Shown: positions 1 to 8,234 of the stretch, piece after piece
Position numbering within the stretch: position 1 is the first letter of the stretch
Layout of the letters: every line of letters starts with the position of its first letter
DNA from: Myxococcus hansupus
GTDB taxonomy: Bacteria > Myxococcota > Myxococcia > Myxococcales > Myxococcaceae
NCBI RefSeq assembly: GCF_000280925.3
Contig: NZ_CP012109.1
Coordinates: 7,894,501-7,958,500 of the forward strand
Reading direction: 5' to 3'
Length of the DNA: 64,000 nucleotides
The notes under the pieces: model-generated
What the model was told of the DNA's origin: nothing
The model's input: the letters and a program-made list of their open reading frames with translations, nothing else
Database searches by the model: none
Made by a program: the position numbers and the translations under genes

Positions 1-987
1 GCGCCGCTGGTGACGCTGCTGGCGCAGGCGTGTGACGCGCTGGAGGCGGCGCACCGGTGCGGCGTGGTGCACCGGGACTTGAAGCCGGACAACCTCTTCG
101 TGGTGCGGCACGCGGGGGAGCCGCCGTCGCTGCGCGTGCTGGACTTCGGCGTGGCGAAGGCGCGCCGGCCCCATCCCGGGGACGACGAGACGGCGGCGGG
201 CATCATCCTGGGTACGCCCGCGTACATGGCCCCGGAGCAGTCCGCGGGGCAGCCGGTGGACGGGCGCGCGGACATCTACGCGCTGTCGGTGACAGCCTAT
301 TACCTGGCGACGGGGCAACTGCCTTTCGAGCGAGGGCAGATGGTTGAGCTGGCCCTGGGCACGGGGCCCGTGGGCGCGCCGCCGCCGCACCTGCTGGTGC
401 CGGGGGTGCCGCCCGCGCTCTCCGAGGTGCTGCTGCGCGCGCTGGCCCGCCGCTGCGAGGACCGCTACGCCACCGCGTTGGAGTTCAAGGAGGCCCTGCT
501 GTTGGCCGTCGCCCAGCCGCTCGCGGCCACGCCGCCGGCGGATACGCCTCCGCCGATGAGCCACACACCGATTCCGTCCCTGGCATGGCTGGACACGGAG
601 AGTCCCGTGACTGAATCCAACATCCTCACGCCGCCCCTGACGTGGGTGGCCCGGGTGCGTCGCCGCTCGGGCGCGGGCGACGTGGAGGTGCTGTGCACGG
701 AGCTGAGCCGCGGCGGCCTGTTCATGTGCTGCGCGGACCCCTTCCCGCGCCTGTTCAACCGGCTGGAGTTCACGCTGCTGCTGGCCGGCGAGCTGGTGGA
801 GTGCGCGGGCGAGGTGGTGCGCCACGTGGACGCCGCGCAGGCGCAGACGTGGGGCATGTTGTCCACGGGCGTGGGGGTGCAGTTCATCAACCCCTCCGCG
901 CGCCTGTGCGACCTCATCCGCCGCGTGCAGCCGCACCGGCTGACCACGCCCGCCTCCACGCTGATGCGCGCGGAAGTGGTGCTCTGA
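1..987 (+). CDS. Ser/Thr protein kinase with C-terminal PilZ domain (5' truncated)
   Basis: The reading frame is open from base 1, so the N-terminus, including the ATP-binding glycine loop, lies outside the window. What remains begins in the kinase C-lobe: catalytic loop HRDLKPDN, metal-binding DFGVAKA, then the activation-segment end GTPAYMAPEQ, all typical of active Hanks-type (Pkn) kinases. After about residue 180 comes a Pro-rich linker, then about 100 residues that resemble PilZ (ELSRGGLF and GVGVQFI match the conserved xSxGG and GVxF patterns). PilZ domains commonly bind c-di-GMP, although the N-terminal RxxxR motif is only loosely present here (RVRRRSG). Kinase-PilZ fusions are a known myxobacterial theme. 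No transmembrane segment lies between the domains, so this part is cytoplasmic. Confidence 0.88.
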   Translation, partial: APLVTLLAQACDALEAAHRCGVVHRDLKPDNLFVVRHAGEPPSLRVLDFGVAKARRPHPGDDETAAGIILGTPAYMAPEQSAGQPVDGRADIYALSVTAYYLATGQLPFERGQMVELALGTGPVGAPPPHLLVPGVPPALSEVLLRALARRCEDRYATALEFKEALLLAVAQPLAATPPADTPPPMSHTPIPSLAWLDTESPVTESNILTPPLTWVARVRRRSGAGDVEVLCTELSRGGLFMCCADPFPRLFNRLEFTLLLAGELVECAGEVVRHVDAAQAQTWGMLSTGVGVQFINPSARLCDLIRRVQPHRLTTPASTLMRAEVVL

Positions 988-1164
988 CCCGCCTTTCGCC
1001 ATTTTGAGCGAGGGGCCGCGATTCAAGCGGCCTTCGCCGCATCAACCCGCGATTTCGATTCGGCGGATGCTGCCCCCGCCTTCGGATTCGACACACAGGT
1101 CGGCCGTGCCGAAGCCCGGAACACGCTACGCCACTCCCCCCTCATTCCACGCGGGGAGAGCCAC

Positions 1165-1680
1165 TCATTTTCCAGGGTAGCCGTTCGCGTCCAGCGCCTC
1201 GTAGTACTGGTCAATCCAGGCCCGAGTGGGCCCCTGTGGATCTTCCTCCAAGCAAAACTGATTCAGCACCTTCCGCGTCATGGCCAGCGCGGAAAGGGAC
1301 ATGTCCGTGGAGATTACTACCGAGGGATATGCCGTCGTACCCGTGGAGTCGCGGACCTCATCCAGCCACAGGTCGAGGGGCAGAAAGTACTCTCCATGCA
1401 TCTGCGGAGCCCCAGGGGGAAAGAGCGGCTTGTCGCCAGCGTTGAGGCGTAGGTGGATGCGCACAGCCCGGTTGCGACTGGCATTGGCCACGACGAGGAT
1501 GGGCACACCATCTCGCTCGGCGGGGAACAGCGACTCCCAGTCCTTCACATGCTCGGGCTTCTCAAGACAGTCCCTAAAGAACTCGGCCCAAAACATCTCC
1601 AGCAGGAGGAACTCCAGGTCGTTTTCTCTGAAAGCCAGGAAGGGGAAGAACGGATGCTCTCGCAGTTGCTCAAGGTTCAT
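1165..1680 (-). CDS. Hypothetical protein, 171 aa
   Basis: I do not recognise this protein. It is 171 residues, acidic and soluble, with no signal peptide or membrane segment. The N-terminus is rich in aromatic residues (PFFPFLAF, then MFWAEFF). ATG at 1680 is preceded by GAGG four bases upstream. It faces away from the gene at 2077 across a 396-bp gap. Local DNA is less GC-rich than the flanking genes and uses codons such as TTT and AAA more freely, which hints at transfer. Small soluble orphan pairs like this can be immunity or accessory proteins, but nothing in the sequence proves that. Confidence 0.6.
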   Translation of the reverse strand: MNLEQLREHPFFPFLAFRENDLEFLLLEMFWAEFFRDCLEKPEHVKDWESLFPAERDGVPILVVANASRNRAVRIHLRLNAGDKPLFPPGAPQMHGEYFLPLDLWLDEVRDSTGTTAYPSVVISTDMSLSALAMTRKVLNQFCLEEDPQGPTRAWIDQYYEALDANGYPGK

Positions 1681-2076
1681 GGCGCCTCAAGTAACGCCGT
1701 TATTGGAAGCTCCGCAGGAGTCGATATCGTGCAGAATGTCTCTTTGAGTTCCACTGACTCCGAAGGACTTTTGCCCTAAGCCCCGATCATCCATGTTGTC
1801 CACCTACACGAACGCAGCGTAGGTCTTTTCAGCGACGACGTGCGGCAACCGCGTTCAGTGGGAATCAGGGCGACGCAACCAACGTGCTGCTTATCTCAGG
1901 ATAGCCATGACGAACTGAAGGAGAGAGAGTTCAAGGTGGGTGCGAACGGCAAAGGACCGTTCGAAATCGCCCAGAATTTGCGTCCAGACATCATCAGCTA
2001 ACAGTGCCAAAGTGGAGTGTGGCAACAAGGCTACAGGATGAGATGAATGACGGTCGCTGAAGAGGAGGACGTGGTG
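1681..2076. other. Intergenic gap between divergent orphan genes, possible gene remnant
   Basis: This 396-bp gap must hold the outward promoters of the two orphan genes; I see no convincing -35/-10 pair. On the plus strand one frame stays open from about 1786 to a TAA at about 1999. Its last part reads like protein (KEREFKVGANGKGPFEIAQ) but has no clear start or ribosome site. It may be the tail of a decayed gene, or chance. A long minus-strand frame at 1891-2319 overlaps the better-supported plus gene and I do not accept it. Confidence 0.3.
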
Positions 2077-2745
2077 ATGGAACTGGCTTTCGTCGTCAAG
2101 TTCAAGGACGGCATTGATCTCTTGCTTCTTGCCGAGCTTGGCCTGGACAAGGGCAGCAACGTAACGTTCGACAAGGATGGGAAACAAGCGACGTTTTCTT
2201 TGGCGAAATTCGACGCCAAGTCCGAACGAGAACTCGACCTCGACTCTTCTGAGCTGTCCGACGAGCAGCGTGCTGCCTATGTGGCGTACTGGGCGCAGCG
2301 AGATCTCTCCTCTGTCCAATCAAAGGAAGTAAAACAACTCCTAGCGCACGCGGAGCGGCATCCATTCCGACATGGGATAGAGAGGCAAGGGGGAGGCTCC
2401 CTTCAGAAGGGGACCTATTCATTGGGGTCACTCACACGCATGCTCCATACTTGGCTGGAGCGTGACATCAGCGAGGACGTTGTTGGGGAAATTGGCAGCT
2501 ACGGTGGTGCAGTCTGGCTACGTTCGTCCGTGCCCGACAAGGATACTGGAGAGCCAATTCCATTCGAGGTTCATGCGGACTCACGCGCCATCGGGGTGGC
2601 CCTCTTCCTCGCGTTCGTAAGTCATTGCAATGGCACAAACCATATCCGTGCGCGACGGAGCAGCGGCCAGATCATGCTCATGTCTACCGATGGAGAGCGG
2701 GAGTTTAACAGCGGTCGCTACTTCTATTTTTCGCAATCCCCCTGA
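2077..2745 (+). CDS. Hypothetical protein, 222 aa
   Basis: Unrecognised cytoplasmic protein. ATG at 2077 is chosen over an in-frame ATG at 2047 because AGAGGAGG (2061-2068) lies eight bases before it. The first half is acidic (LDLDSSELSDEQ). The second half is mixed alpha/beta and ends in a Gly/Arg/Tyr-rich segment (NSGRYFYFSQSP). There is no signal peptide or membrane helix. GC content is visibly below that of neighbours, as in the divergent gene at 1165-1680, so the two may have arrived together. There is no clue to function. Confidence 0.65.
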   Translation: MELAFVVKFKDGIDLLLLAELGLDKGSNVTFDKDGKQATFSLAKFDAKSERELDLDSSELSDEQRAAYVAYWAQRDLSSVQSKEVKQLLAHAERHPFRHGIERQGGGSLQKGTYSLGSLTRMLHTWLERDISEDVVGEIGSYGGAVWLRSSVPDKDTGEPIPFEVHADSRAIGVALFLAFVSHCNGTNHIRARRSSGQIMLMSTDGEREFNSGRYFYFSQSP

Positions 2746-2978
2746 CGCAACCAGTCCTTCATCGCCACTAACTGACGACCGAGCGGCCTACGGTGCTCAC
2801 CGTTGCCTACGCCGCTCACCCTGTGCGCGTCCCTCGCGGTGCTTCCATGCCGCAGGCCCCGCCTACCTCCGTTTGGATAAACGACCCCGCGCGGCTTTCT
2901 GCCTCACAGGAAGCTGCGCAGTAATCTCTCGAACTCACTGTCAAACTCGCGTTAACAGGTTCGGCCCGACAAGCCACG

Positions 2979-5039
2979 TCAGCGCACGGTGAACGCCCGC
3001 GAGGCGCCTGAGTAGGGCCGCACGTTCCCATCCCAGCCCGACTTCCAGTTGCCCTCGTGGACCAGCCGGTACGTGCCGGGCACCGTGTCCGCGGGGATGT
3101 CCCACGTCACGGTGACGTGGGAGCACGCCAGCGTGGGCACGCAGTTCTCGCGCCGCCACTGGTAGCGCGTGGACCAGTCCGAGTCCGTCGCCACGTCCGT
3201 CCAGCCACCTCCAGCATCACGCCGCTGCACGCGCAGCAGCGTGCCCTCCGTACGCAGGTCGTTCTTCGGATGGCCGCCCCAGAAGGTGACACTGACGGTA
3301 CCGCCGCGCGTGTACGCGGCCTTCGCGTCGGTGACGACCTCTCCGAAGTCCACCCAGAGGAGCTTGTCGTCGAACACCACGCCGGGCTGGAGGCTGAGCT
3401 GCTCGCCGCGCAAGTCCCTCGGCGTGGGCCCAGGCGGCACGCCCGCGCCGTCCCGTAGGGACGTGGCCAGCGTGTCGAACGACTGCTGGAGCGCCGCCAG
3501 CGTCCAGGGCCCGAAGTGCGTGGACGCACCTTCGTAATCCTGGCGCGCATACTCCTCCCGCGTGGACACGTAGCCCGAGTACGCATTCGACAGCCCCGCG
3601 ATGACGACATCCGTCACGCCCGTGGGCGCCAGCGCCGTCTCCACCGTCTGGCGCAGGCGGCGGCCGGCCATGGTGGTCAACTCGAAGGGCACCGCCACCA
3701 ACGCCAGGTTGCCAATGGTGACGAGCTGCATCGGCAGCACCTCGGGCGTCCACGGATAGGGCCGCATGCTGCCCGTCTCCAACGCGATGGGCTTCTCGCC
3801 CTGGCACGGCGTGGTGGTGAGCGAGCAACTGAACTGCCCCCAGGCATTGCTCGTCCCGGAGCAGGTGACGCCCTCCTGCCCCACGCCAGGACCGTCCTCC
3901 GCCCCCGCGAGCATGGACACGCCGATGGCGGCCGGACAGGTGCTGCGCGGCGTGCCGTCCGCGAACGAAGGCGCCACATCCACCGCGTCCATCTTCACGT
4001 AGCTGTGCCGGTAGTCCACCCCTCCCTTGAGGGGCGTGGCCGCCTCCGCCCACAGCTTCGCGGCGAAGTCGTACTGCTTCCGGGCCGAAATCGACGTGTC
4101 CTCGAAGTCGTTGGCGCCGCCGCCGTTCGTCCCGCCCAGGATGTTGGGCGTCACATCCCCCTCGTTGGCGTTGGCGAAGGCGGCCACGAAGCCGTCCCCG
4201 TGGGACTGCTCGGACAGGTACGAGGCCAGGCCCTTGTTGTCGCCGCTGATGAGCGTGTTGTCGTTGCCCATGGACGTGGCGTGCACGGCGAACCAGTCGA
4301 TGAAGCCCAGGTCCGTCCCGTCCTCGCGGGTGAGGCGCAGCAGCGTCATGCGCGTGTCCACGTCACGCGCGTACCGGGCGCGCTCCTCGGCCGGGTTGAG
4401 CAGGTAGGCTTCGGGCGAGCGGTTGCGGCTCGCGCCCAGCAACTCCCCAGAGGACACGCGCAGCGTCCCCTCGGAGAGCCGCTCATGGGCCCGGACGATG
4501 GAGGCGACGATGCCGGAGACGATGGCCTCGAAGTTCTGCGGCGAGAAGCCCAGCGTCGTGAGGTTGTAGAAGGTGTAGTGCGAATAGCCCCCCGGCCCGG
4601 AGTGGGTGTGGGTGGCGCTGAGGAGCACGTTGTCGTCGGTGTAGAGGTCGCCGTAACGCGCGCGCAGCCGCTCCACCACCTGCTGCTTCACGGCCTGGAA
4701 CACCATGCCCAGGTCGGCGCTGACGAAGACCACGCGCTTGCCGTTGCAGGGCGAGGCGATGACGAACGCCCGCGAGAGGAGCCGCTGGTGGATGCCGGAG
4801 GTCTGCTGCTCCACCATGCCGTAGCCCATCATCCCCACCTCGGCGGCGGGGCCGGTGATGTCGGCGCTGGCCGCCCCGAGGAGGAAATTCCGCGCGTCCT
4901 CACACGCCCCGGACAAGGCGGGGCCCGCCACCTCGGGATGCGGAGAGGTCCGCCAGGCCTGACCGGCACCGTGGGCCGCGGTCGCCGTCGCGAGGACGAG
5001 CAAGAGCGCCAGCGAGCGCCGGATGAAGTGGGTGCGCAT
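2979..5039 (-). CDS. Neutral/alkaline ceramidase, secreted
   Basis: Hydrolyses ceramide to sphingosine and fatty acid; bacterial members are secreted. The 686-residue protein starts at ATG 5039, which places a clear signal peptide (two Arg then a Leu/Ala-rich core ending AHGAGQA) at the N-terminus; an upstream in-frame start would add about 49 implausible residues. Family hallmarks are present: an N-terminal DITGP/MMGYG segment, the zinc-site block SATHTHSGPGGYSHY, ISGDNKGLASYLSEQ around the proposed active-site region, and NEGDVTPN, matching the conserved GDVSPN hexapeptide. The C-terminal third is beta-rich like the family's immunoglobulin-like domain, with paired cysteines. Length fits neutral ceramidases (650-780 aa). 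It is transcribed alone. A myxobacterium could use it to attack sphingolipids of prey or to remodel its own. Confidence 0.93.
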   Translation of the reverse strand: MRTHFIRRSLALLLVLATATAAHGAGQAWRTSPHPEVAGPALSGACEDARNFLLGAASADITGPAAEVGMMGYGMVEQQTSGIHQRLLSRAFVIASPCNGKRVVFVSADLGMVFQAVKQQVVERLRARYGDLYTDDNVLLSATHTHSGPGGYSHYTFYNLTTLGFSPQNFEAIVSGIVASIVRAHERLSEGTLRVSSGELLGASRNRSPEAYLLNPAEERARYARDVDTRMTLLRLTREDGTDLGFIDWFAVHATSMGNDNTLISGDNKGLASYLSEQSHGDGFVAAFANANEGDVTPNILGGTNGGGANDFEDTSISARKQYDFAAKLWAEAATPLKGGVDYRHSYVKMDAVDVAPSFADGTPRSTCPAAIGVSMLAGAEDGPGVGQEGVTCSGTSNAWGQFSCSLTTTPCQGEKPIALETGSMRPYPWTPEVLPMQLVTIGNLALVAVPFELTTMAGRRLRQTVETALAPTGVTDVVIAGLSNAYSGYVSTREEYARQDYEGASTHFGPWTLAALQQSFDTLATSLRDGAGVPPGPTPRDLRGEQLSLQPGVVFDDKLLWVDFGEVVTDAKAAYTRGGTVSVTFWGGHPKNDLRTEGTLLRVQRRDAGGGWTDVATDSDWSTRYQWRRENCVPTLACSHVTVTWDIPADTVPGTYRLVHEGNWKSGWDGNVRPYSGASRAFTVR

Positions 5040-5229
5040 GGTGGCCTGCCTCCAAGGCGCCAGGGGAGACACACCCCCGGGATGGAAGTGGATAACGCTC
5101 CGGGGCCATCGCGCAGTTCCGGAAGCTCGAGCCGTCGAGAGGGCTACAGTCCGCGAAGTTCCCCGAACGGACAGCAGCCCTCGCATCGCACGTCCCGTGC
5201 GCCGTGGCCACGGAACGGTGAGGCAGCGC

Positions 5230-7305
5230 TCACATGCCCGGCCGGTTCGCCGGGGCCTTGGGGGGCGAGGCGTTGAGGGCCACGCGGAAGGTGGTGCCCC
5301 CGCCCACGGACGACTCCACGGAGATATGGCCCCCGAGCGCCGTCACGATGGTGTCGCAGATGGACAACCCCAGGCCGGTGCCCAGGCCGGAGGACTTGGT
5401 GGTGAAGAAGGGGTCGAAGATGCGGCGCAGGTGTTCAGGGGGGATGCCCTGGCCCGTGTCGCTCACCACCACCAGCACCCGGCCGCCCACCTCCACGCGG
5501 GTGGTGAGTCGGATTTCGTTCGTCTCCGACGCGCCCTCTTCAATGGCGTGCGCCGCGTTGATGATGAGGTTGAGGAACACCTGGAACAGCTTGCCCTCGT
5601 TGCCCCGCACGAGCGGCACCTCGCCATAGTCCTTCACCAGCCGGGCGCGGGCGCGCACCACGCTGGCGGCCATCTGCGACACGGACTCCAGCACCTGATG
5701 GACGTCCACCGGCTCTTCCTTGCCGTCCTCCACGCGTGAGAAGACGCGGAGCTGGCGGACAATCTGCCGCATGCGCTCGGCGCCCTCGCGGGCATCGTCG
5801 AGCACCTGCCGCAGCTCCACGATGTCCTCCGGCGACAGCATGCGCGGGCGCCCGCTGCCCACGGCGCTGTGCAAGAAGTCCAGGTTGGACAGCACGTAGG
5901 CCAGCGGGTTGTTCAGCTCGTGCGCGATGCCGGCGGCCAAAAGGCCCATGGAGGCCATGCGGTCGGTCAGCATCAACTGCGCCTGGGTGCGCTTGCGCTC
6001 GGTGAAGTCGCGCGCCACGGTGATGCGCGCGGGCGAGCCGTCCAGCACCACCGCCAGCGTCACCAGGTCGGCGATGACCACCTCGCCGTCGCTGCGCACC
6101 AGCGGCATCTCCACCACGCGCGCCGCGCTCTTGCCCTCCAGGGCCTGGCCCAGGTGGAGCTGCGCGGCGCCCCGGTCCTCGGGGCGGACCAGGTCCAGCA
6201 TGTGGCGGCCCATCAGCTCGGACGCGTCCCGGAAGCCCAGGTACTGCACCAGCGCCGGGTTGACGGAGAGCAGCACGCCGTCGCCCACGTGCACCAGCAC
6301 CGGGTCCGGGAAGGCCTCGATGAGCAGGTGGACGCCGGCCTCGGTGCGCCGCAGCGTCGTCTCCGTGCGCACGCGCAGCGCGTTGGCCGTGCGCTGCTCC
6401 AACGCAAGCGACAGCGCGCCCGCGGCGCCCGACAACAGGTTCACCTCGATGGGCCCCCAGGGGCTCGGCTCGCGGCAGTTGTCGAAGCCGATGACGCCGA
6501 AGAGCTGGTCATGCACGTGCAGGGGCAGCAGCAGCACGGAGCGCACGCCCTGCGCCTCCAGCATGGGCGCCAGCAGGTCGGTGAAGTCGCGGGGCACGCC
6601 CTGCACGGGCTCGCCCCGGAGCAACTGCTCGGCCTGGTGGGGTTGCAGCGAGCCGTGGAAGGGCAGGCCGTGCATGTTGGGGTCCTCCAGGTTCGGAGGA
6701 ACTCCGGGGGCCACCCACTCCGCGCGCTGCGACGCCAGCAGGGTGCCGTCCTCGCCGGTGTGCATCTCGAAGACGTACACGCGGCTGGCGGCGGACACGT
6801 GGCCCAGCGGCTCGACGACGGCGCCGTACAGGTCCTCCGGACGCGCGTGGCCCATCATCCGCCGCTGCACCAGCACCATGGCTTCCAGGTAGCGCTCGCG
6901 GGTGGTGACAGCCTCCTCGGCGGAGCGCCGCGGCGTCACGTCCAGCAGCGTGCCCATGACCTCGCCGGGCACGGACGCCAGCGCGCGGGCGGACAGCTCC
7001 ACCCAGCGCAGGCCCTGGCCACCGCCCACGTCCACGCGCACCTCCCGGCGCGGCGCGGGCGCACCGGGCGCGGCCGACAACACCGCCAGGGCGCAGTCCC
7101 GGTCCTCGGCGTGGATGGCCTCCAGCAGCGGACGTCCCTGCCAGACGGACACCGGCACACCGGTGAGGCGCTCCCAGGCACCGCCGAGCAGCGTGAGCCG
7201 CCCCTGCGCGTCGAGCTGGAACACCACCTCGTGCAACAGCTCCGACAGGTGATGGAAGCGCTCCGACTCCACCGCGCTGCTGGCGAGCGAGGGCTGGGGC
7301 TTCAT
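5230..7305 (-). CDS. PAS-GAF-PAS sensor histidine kinase
   Basis: Two-component sensor kinase, probably cytosolic since no membrane helix is evident. From start 7305 (691 aa) the order is a PAS domain (about 15-125), a GAF domain (about 150-330), a second PAS ending DFTERKR, then HisKA and HATPase_c. The phospho-acceptor His is residue 462 in [11 protein letters not shown]. The ATP-binding lid has N-box [13 protein letters not shown]1 [15 protein letters not shown] and G2 GLGTGLGLS, so the kinase looks intact. No response regulator is adjacent, making it an orphan kinase, as is common in myxobacteria. The start is uncertain: an upstream GTG at 7452 is also in frame, and neither has a strong ribosome site. 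An AT-rich dyad lies upstream at 7519-7535. Confidence 0.9.
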   Translation of the reverse strand: MKPQPSLASSAVESERFHHLSELLHEVVFQLDAQGRLTLLGGAWERLTGVPVSVWQGRPLLEAIHAEDRDCALAVLSAAPGAPAPRREVRVDVGGGQGLRWVELSARALASVPGEVMGTLLDVTPRRSAEEAVTTRERYLEAMVLVQRRMMGHARPEDLYGAVVEPLGHVSAASRVYVFEMHTGEDGTLLASQRAEWVAPGVPPNLEDPNMHGLPFHGSLQPHQAEQLLRGEPVQGVPRDFTDLLAPMLEAQGVRSVLLLPLHVHDQLFGVIGFDNCREPSPWGPIEVNLLSGAAGALSLALEQRTANALRVRTETTLRRTEAGVHLLIEAFPDPVLVHVGDGVLLSVNPALVQYLGFRDASELMGRHMLDLVRPEDRGAAQLHLGQALEGKSAARVVEMPLVRSDGEVVIADLVTLAVVLDGSPARITVARDFTERKRTQAQLMLTDRMASMGLLAAGIAHELNNPLAYVLSNLDFLHSAVGSGRPRMLSPEDIVELRQVLDDAREGAERMRQIVRQLRVFSRVEDGKEEPVDVHQVLESVSQMAASVVRARARLVKDYGEVPLVRGNEGKLFQVFLNLIINAAHAIEEGASETNEIRLTTRVEVGGRVLVVVSDTGQGIPPEHLRRIFDPFFTTKSSGLGTGLGLSICDTIVTALGGHISVESSVGGGTTFRVALNASPPKAPANRPGM

Positions 7306-7518
7306 GGGCGTCAGCAAGGAGCATCCCTCGCCGGAGGGGACCACGCCTGAAGCCTTCTCGGGAGCGTCGATGACTGCCGCTTCCCGCTGCTCGTCTGCCA
7401 CTTGCCGGCCTCCTAGCGCCTCAACGGAGAGGGGCCGGGGCCCTGACAGCACGTGCGGCTGCCGGGAGCGAATCCAGACCCTGCGGTTCCCCCTCCCGTG
7501 GCGACGTCAGCCCGAAGC

Positions 7519-7535
7519 ATATTGGGTGTCAATAT
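7519..7535 (-). promoter_or_regulatory. AT-rich dyad ATATTG-N5-CAATAT, possible promoter/operator
   Basis: A perfect 6-bp inverted repeat with a 5-bp spacer sits in otherwise GC-rich DNA upstream of the histidine kinase at 5230-7305. On the minus strand it overlaps a TTGACA hexamer, and another TTGACT lies about 16 bases before CAATAT. That fits a sigma-70-type promoter overlapped by a symmetric operator. The assignment is by eye. Confidence 0.4.
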
Positions 7536-7562
7536 CTGGAAGTCAATGAAGGCGGGAGAACT

Positions 7563-8222
7563 TCACGCTCCGTCTCCGGGCTCCCACCCGCCCGGAGCAC
7601 CTGTCCGGGGCCGCTCCCGCCGGTCGCCAATGACGCGAGCGGGCACTCCCGCGACGATGGCCCAGGCCGGAACGTCCTGCGTCACGACGGCCCCCATGGC
7701 CACCACGGCGTGGTCGCCCACGCTGACACCGTCAGTGATACCGGCGTTCGCCCCCACCCAGACGTCCGCGCCGATGACGAGCCCTCGGGATGTCACGGGC
7801 TGGTCACGAACCGGCCGGTCCGGGGCGATTCCATGGTCGAAGGCATAGAGGGTGGCGCCGGTGGCGATGCGAGTCCCCTCGCCGATGCGGATGCCCGCCG
7901 CGCCGCCGTCCAGGCTCGCCCGGGCGTTGATGCTCACCCCCGGCCCCAGCACCACGGGGCCATGGAGGAAGACGTCCGCGGCGATGCTGCACCCCCGGCC
8001 GATGACGACGGTGCGCCCGAGCTCGGCGAAGATGCGTGCCTCGGGGGCGATGAAGCACCCTTCCTCGATTTCCACCGTCTCCATGTCGCGCAGGTGCTGC
8101 TGCACCTCGCGCTGCCAGGCCTCCGCCCACCCGCGGTGACGCGGCTTGAGGACGAAGTAGAGCCACGGCATCCAGGAGAGCCGTCGCTTGTGCTGCTCAC
8201 GGCGAAGCGCGTCCAGGTCCAC
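7563..8222 (-). CDS. Left-handed beta-helix (hexapeptide) acyltransferase
   Basis: Acyl/acetyltransferase of the LbH/XAT superfamily, 219 aa. The central region shows repeated hexapeptides ([LIV]-G-x4 pattern) such as VVIGRG, VVLGPG and IRIGEG. It ends in the extended coil VIGADVWVGANAGITDGVSVGDHAVVAMGAVV and AGVPARVIG, typical of maltose/galactoside-type O-acetyltransferases. FDHG supplies a candidate catalytic His. The first 60 residues are basic and partly hydrophobic (WMPWLYFVLKPRHRGW), possibly a membrane-associated segment. GTG at 8222 lies 12 bp after the stop of the deacetylase-like gene, with AGGGA six bases upstream, so the two form one transcription unit. The acceptor substrate is unknown. 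Confidence 0.85.
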   Translation of the reverse strand: MDLDALRREQHKRRLSWMPWLYFVLKPRHRGWAEAWQREVQQHLRDMETVEIEEGCFIAPEARIFAELGRTVVIGRGCSIAADVFLHGPVVLGPGVSINARASLDGGAAGIRIGEGTRIATGATLYAFDHGIAPDRPVRDQPVTSRGLVIGADVWVGANAGITDGVSVGDHAVVAMGAVVTQDVPAWAIVAGVPARVIGDRRERPRTGAPGGWEPGDGA

Positions 8223-8234
8223 GCCCGTTCCCTA

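Noticed and set aside
1891-2319. 142-codon minus-strand frame
   Set aside because: Overlaps the 2077-2745 gene, which has a strong Shine-Dalgarno and better residue composition.
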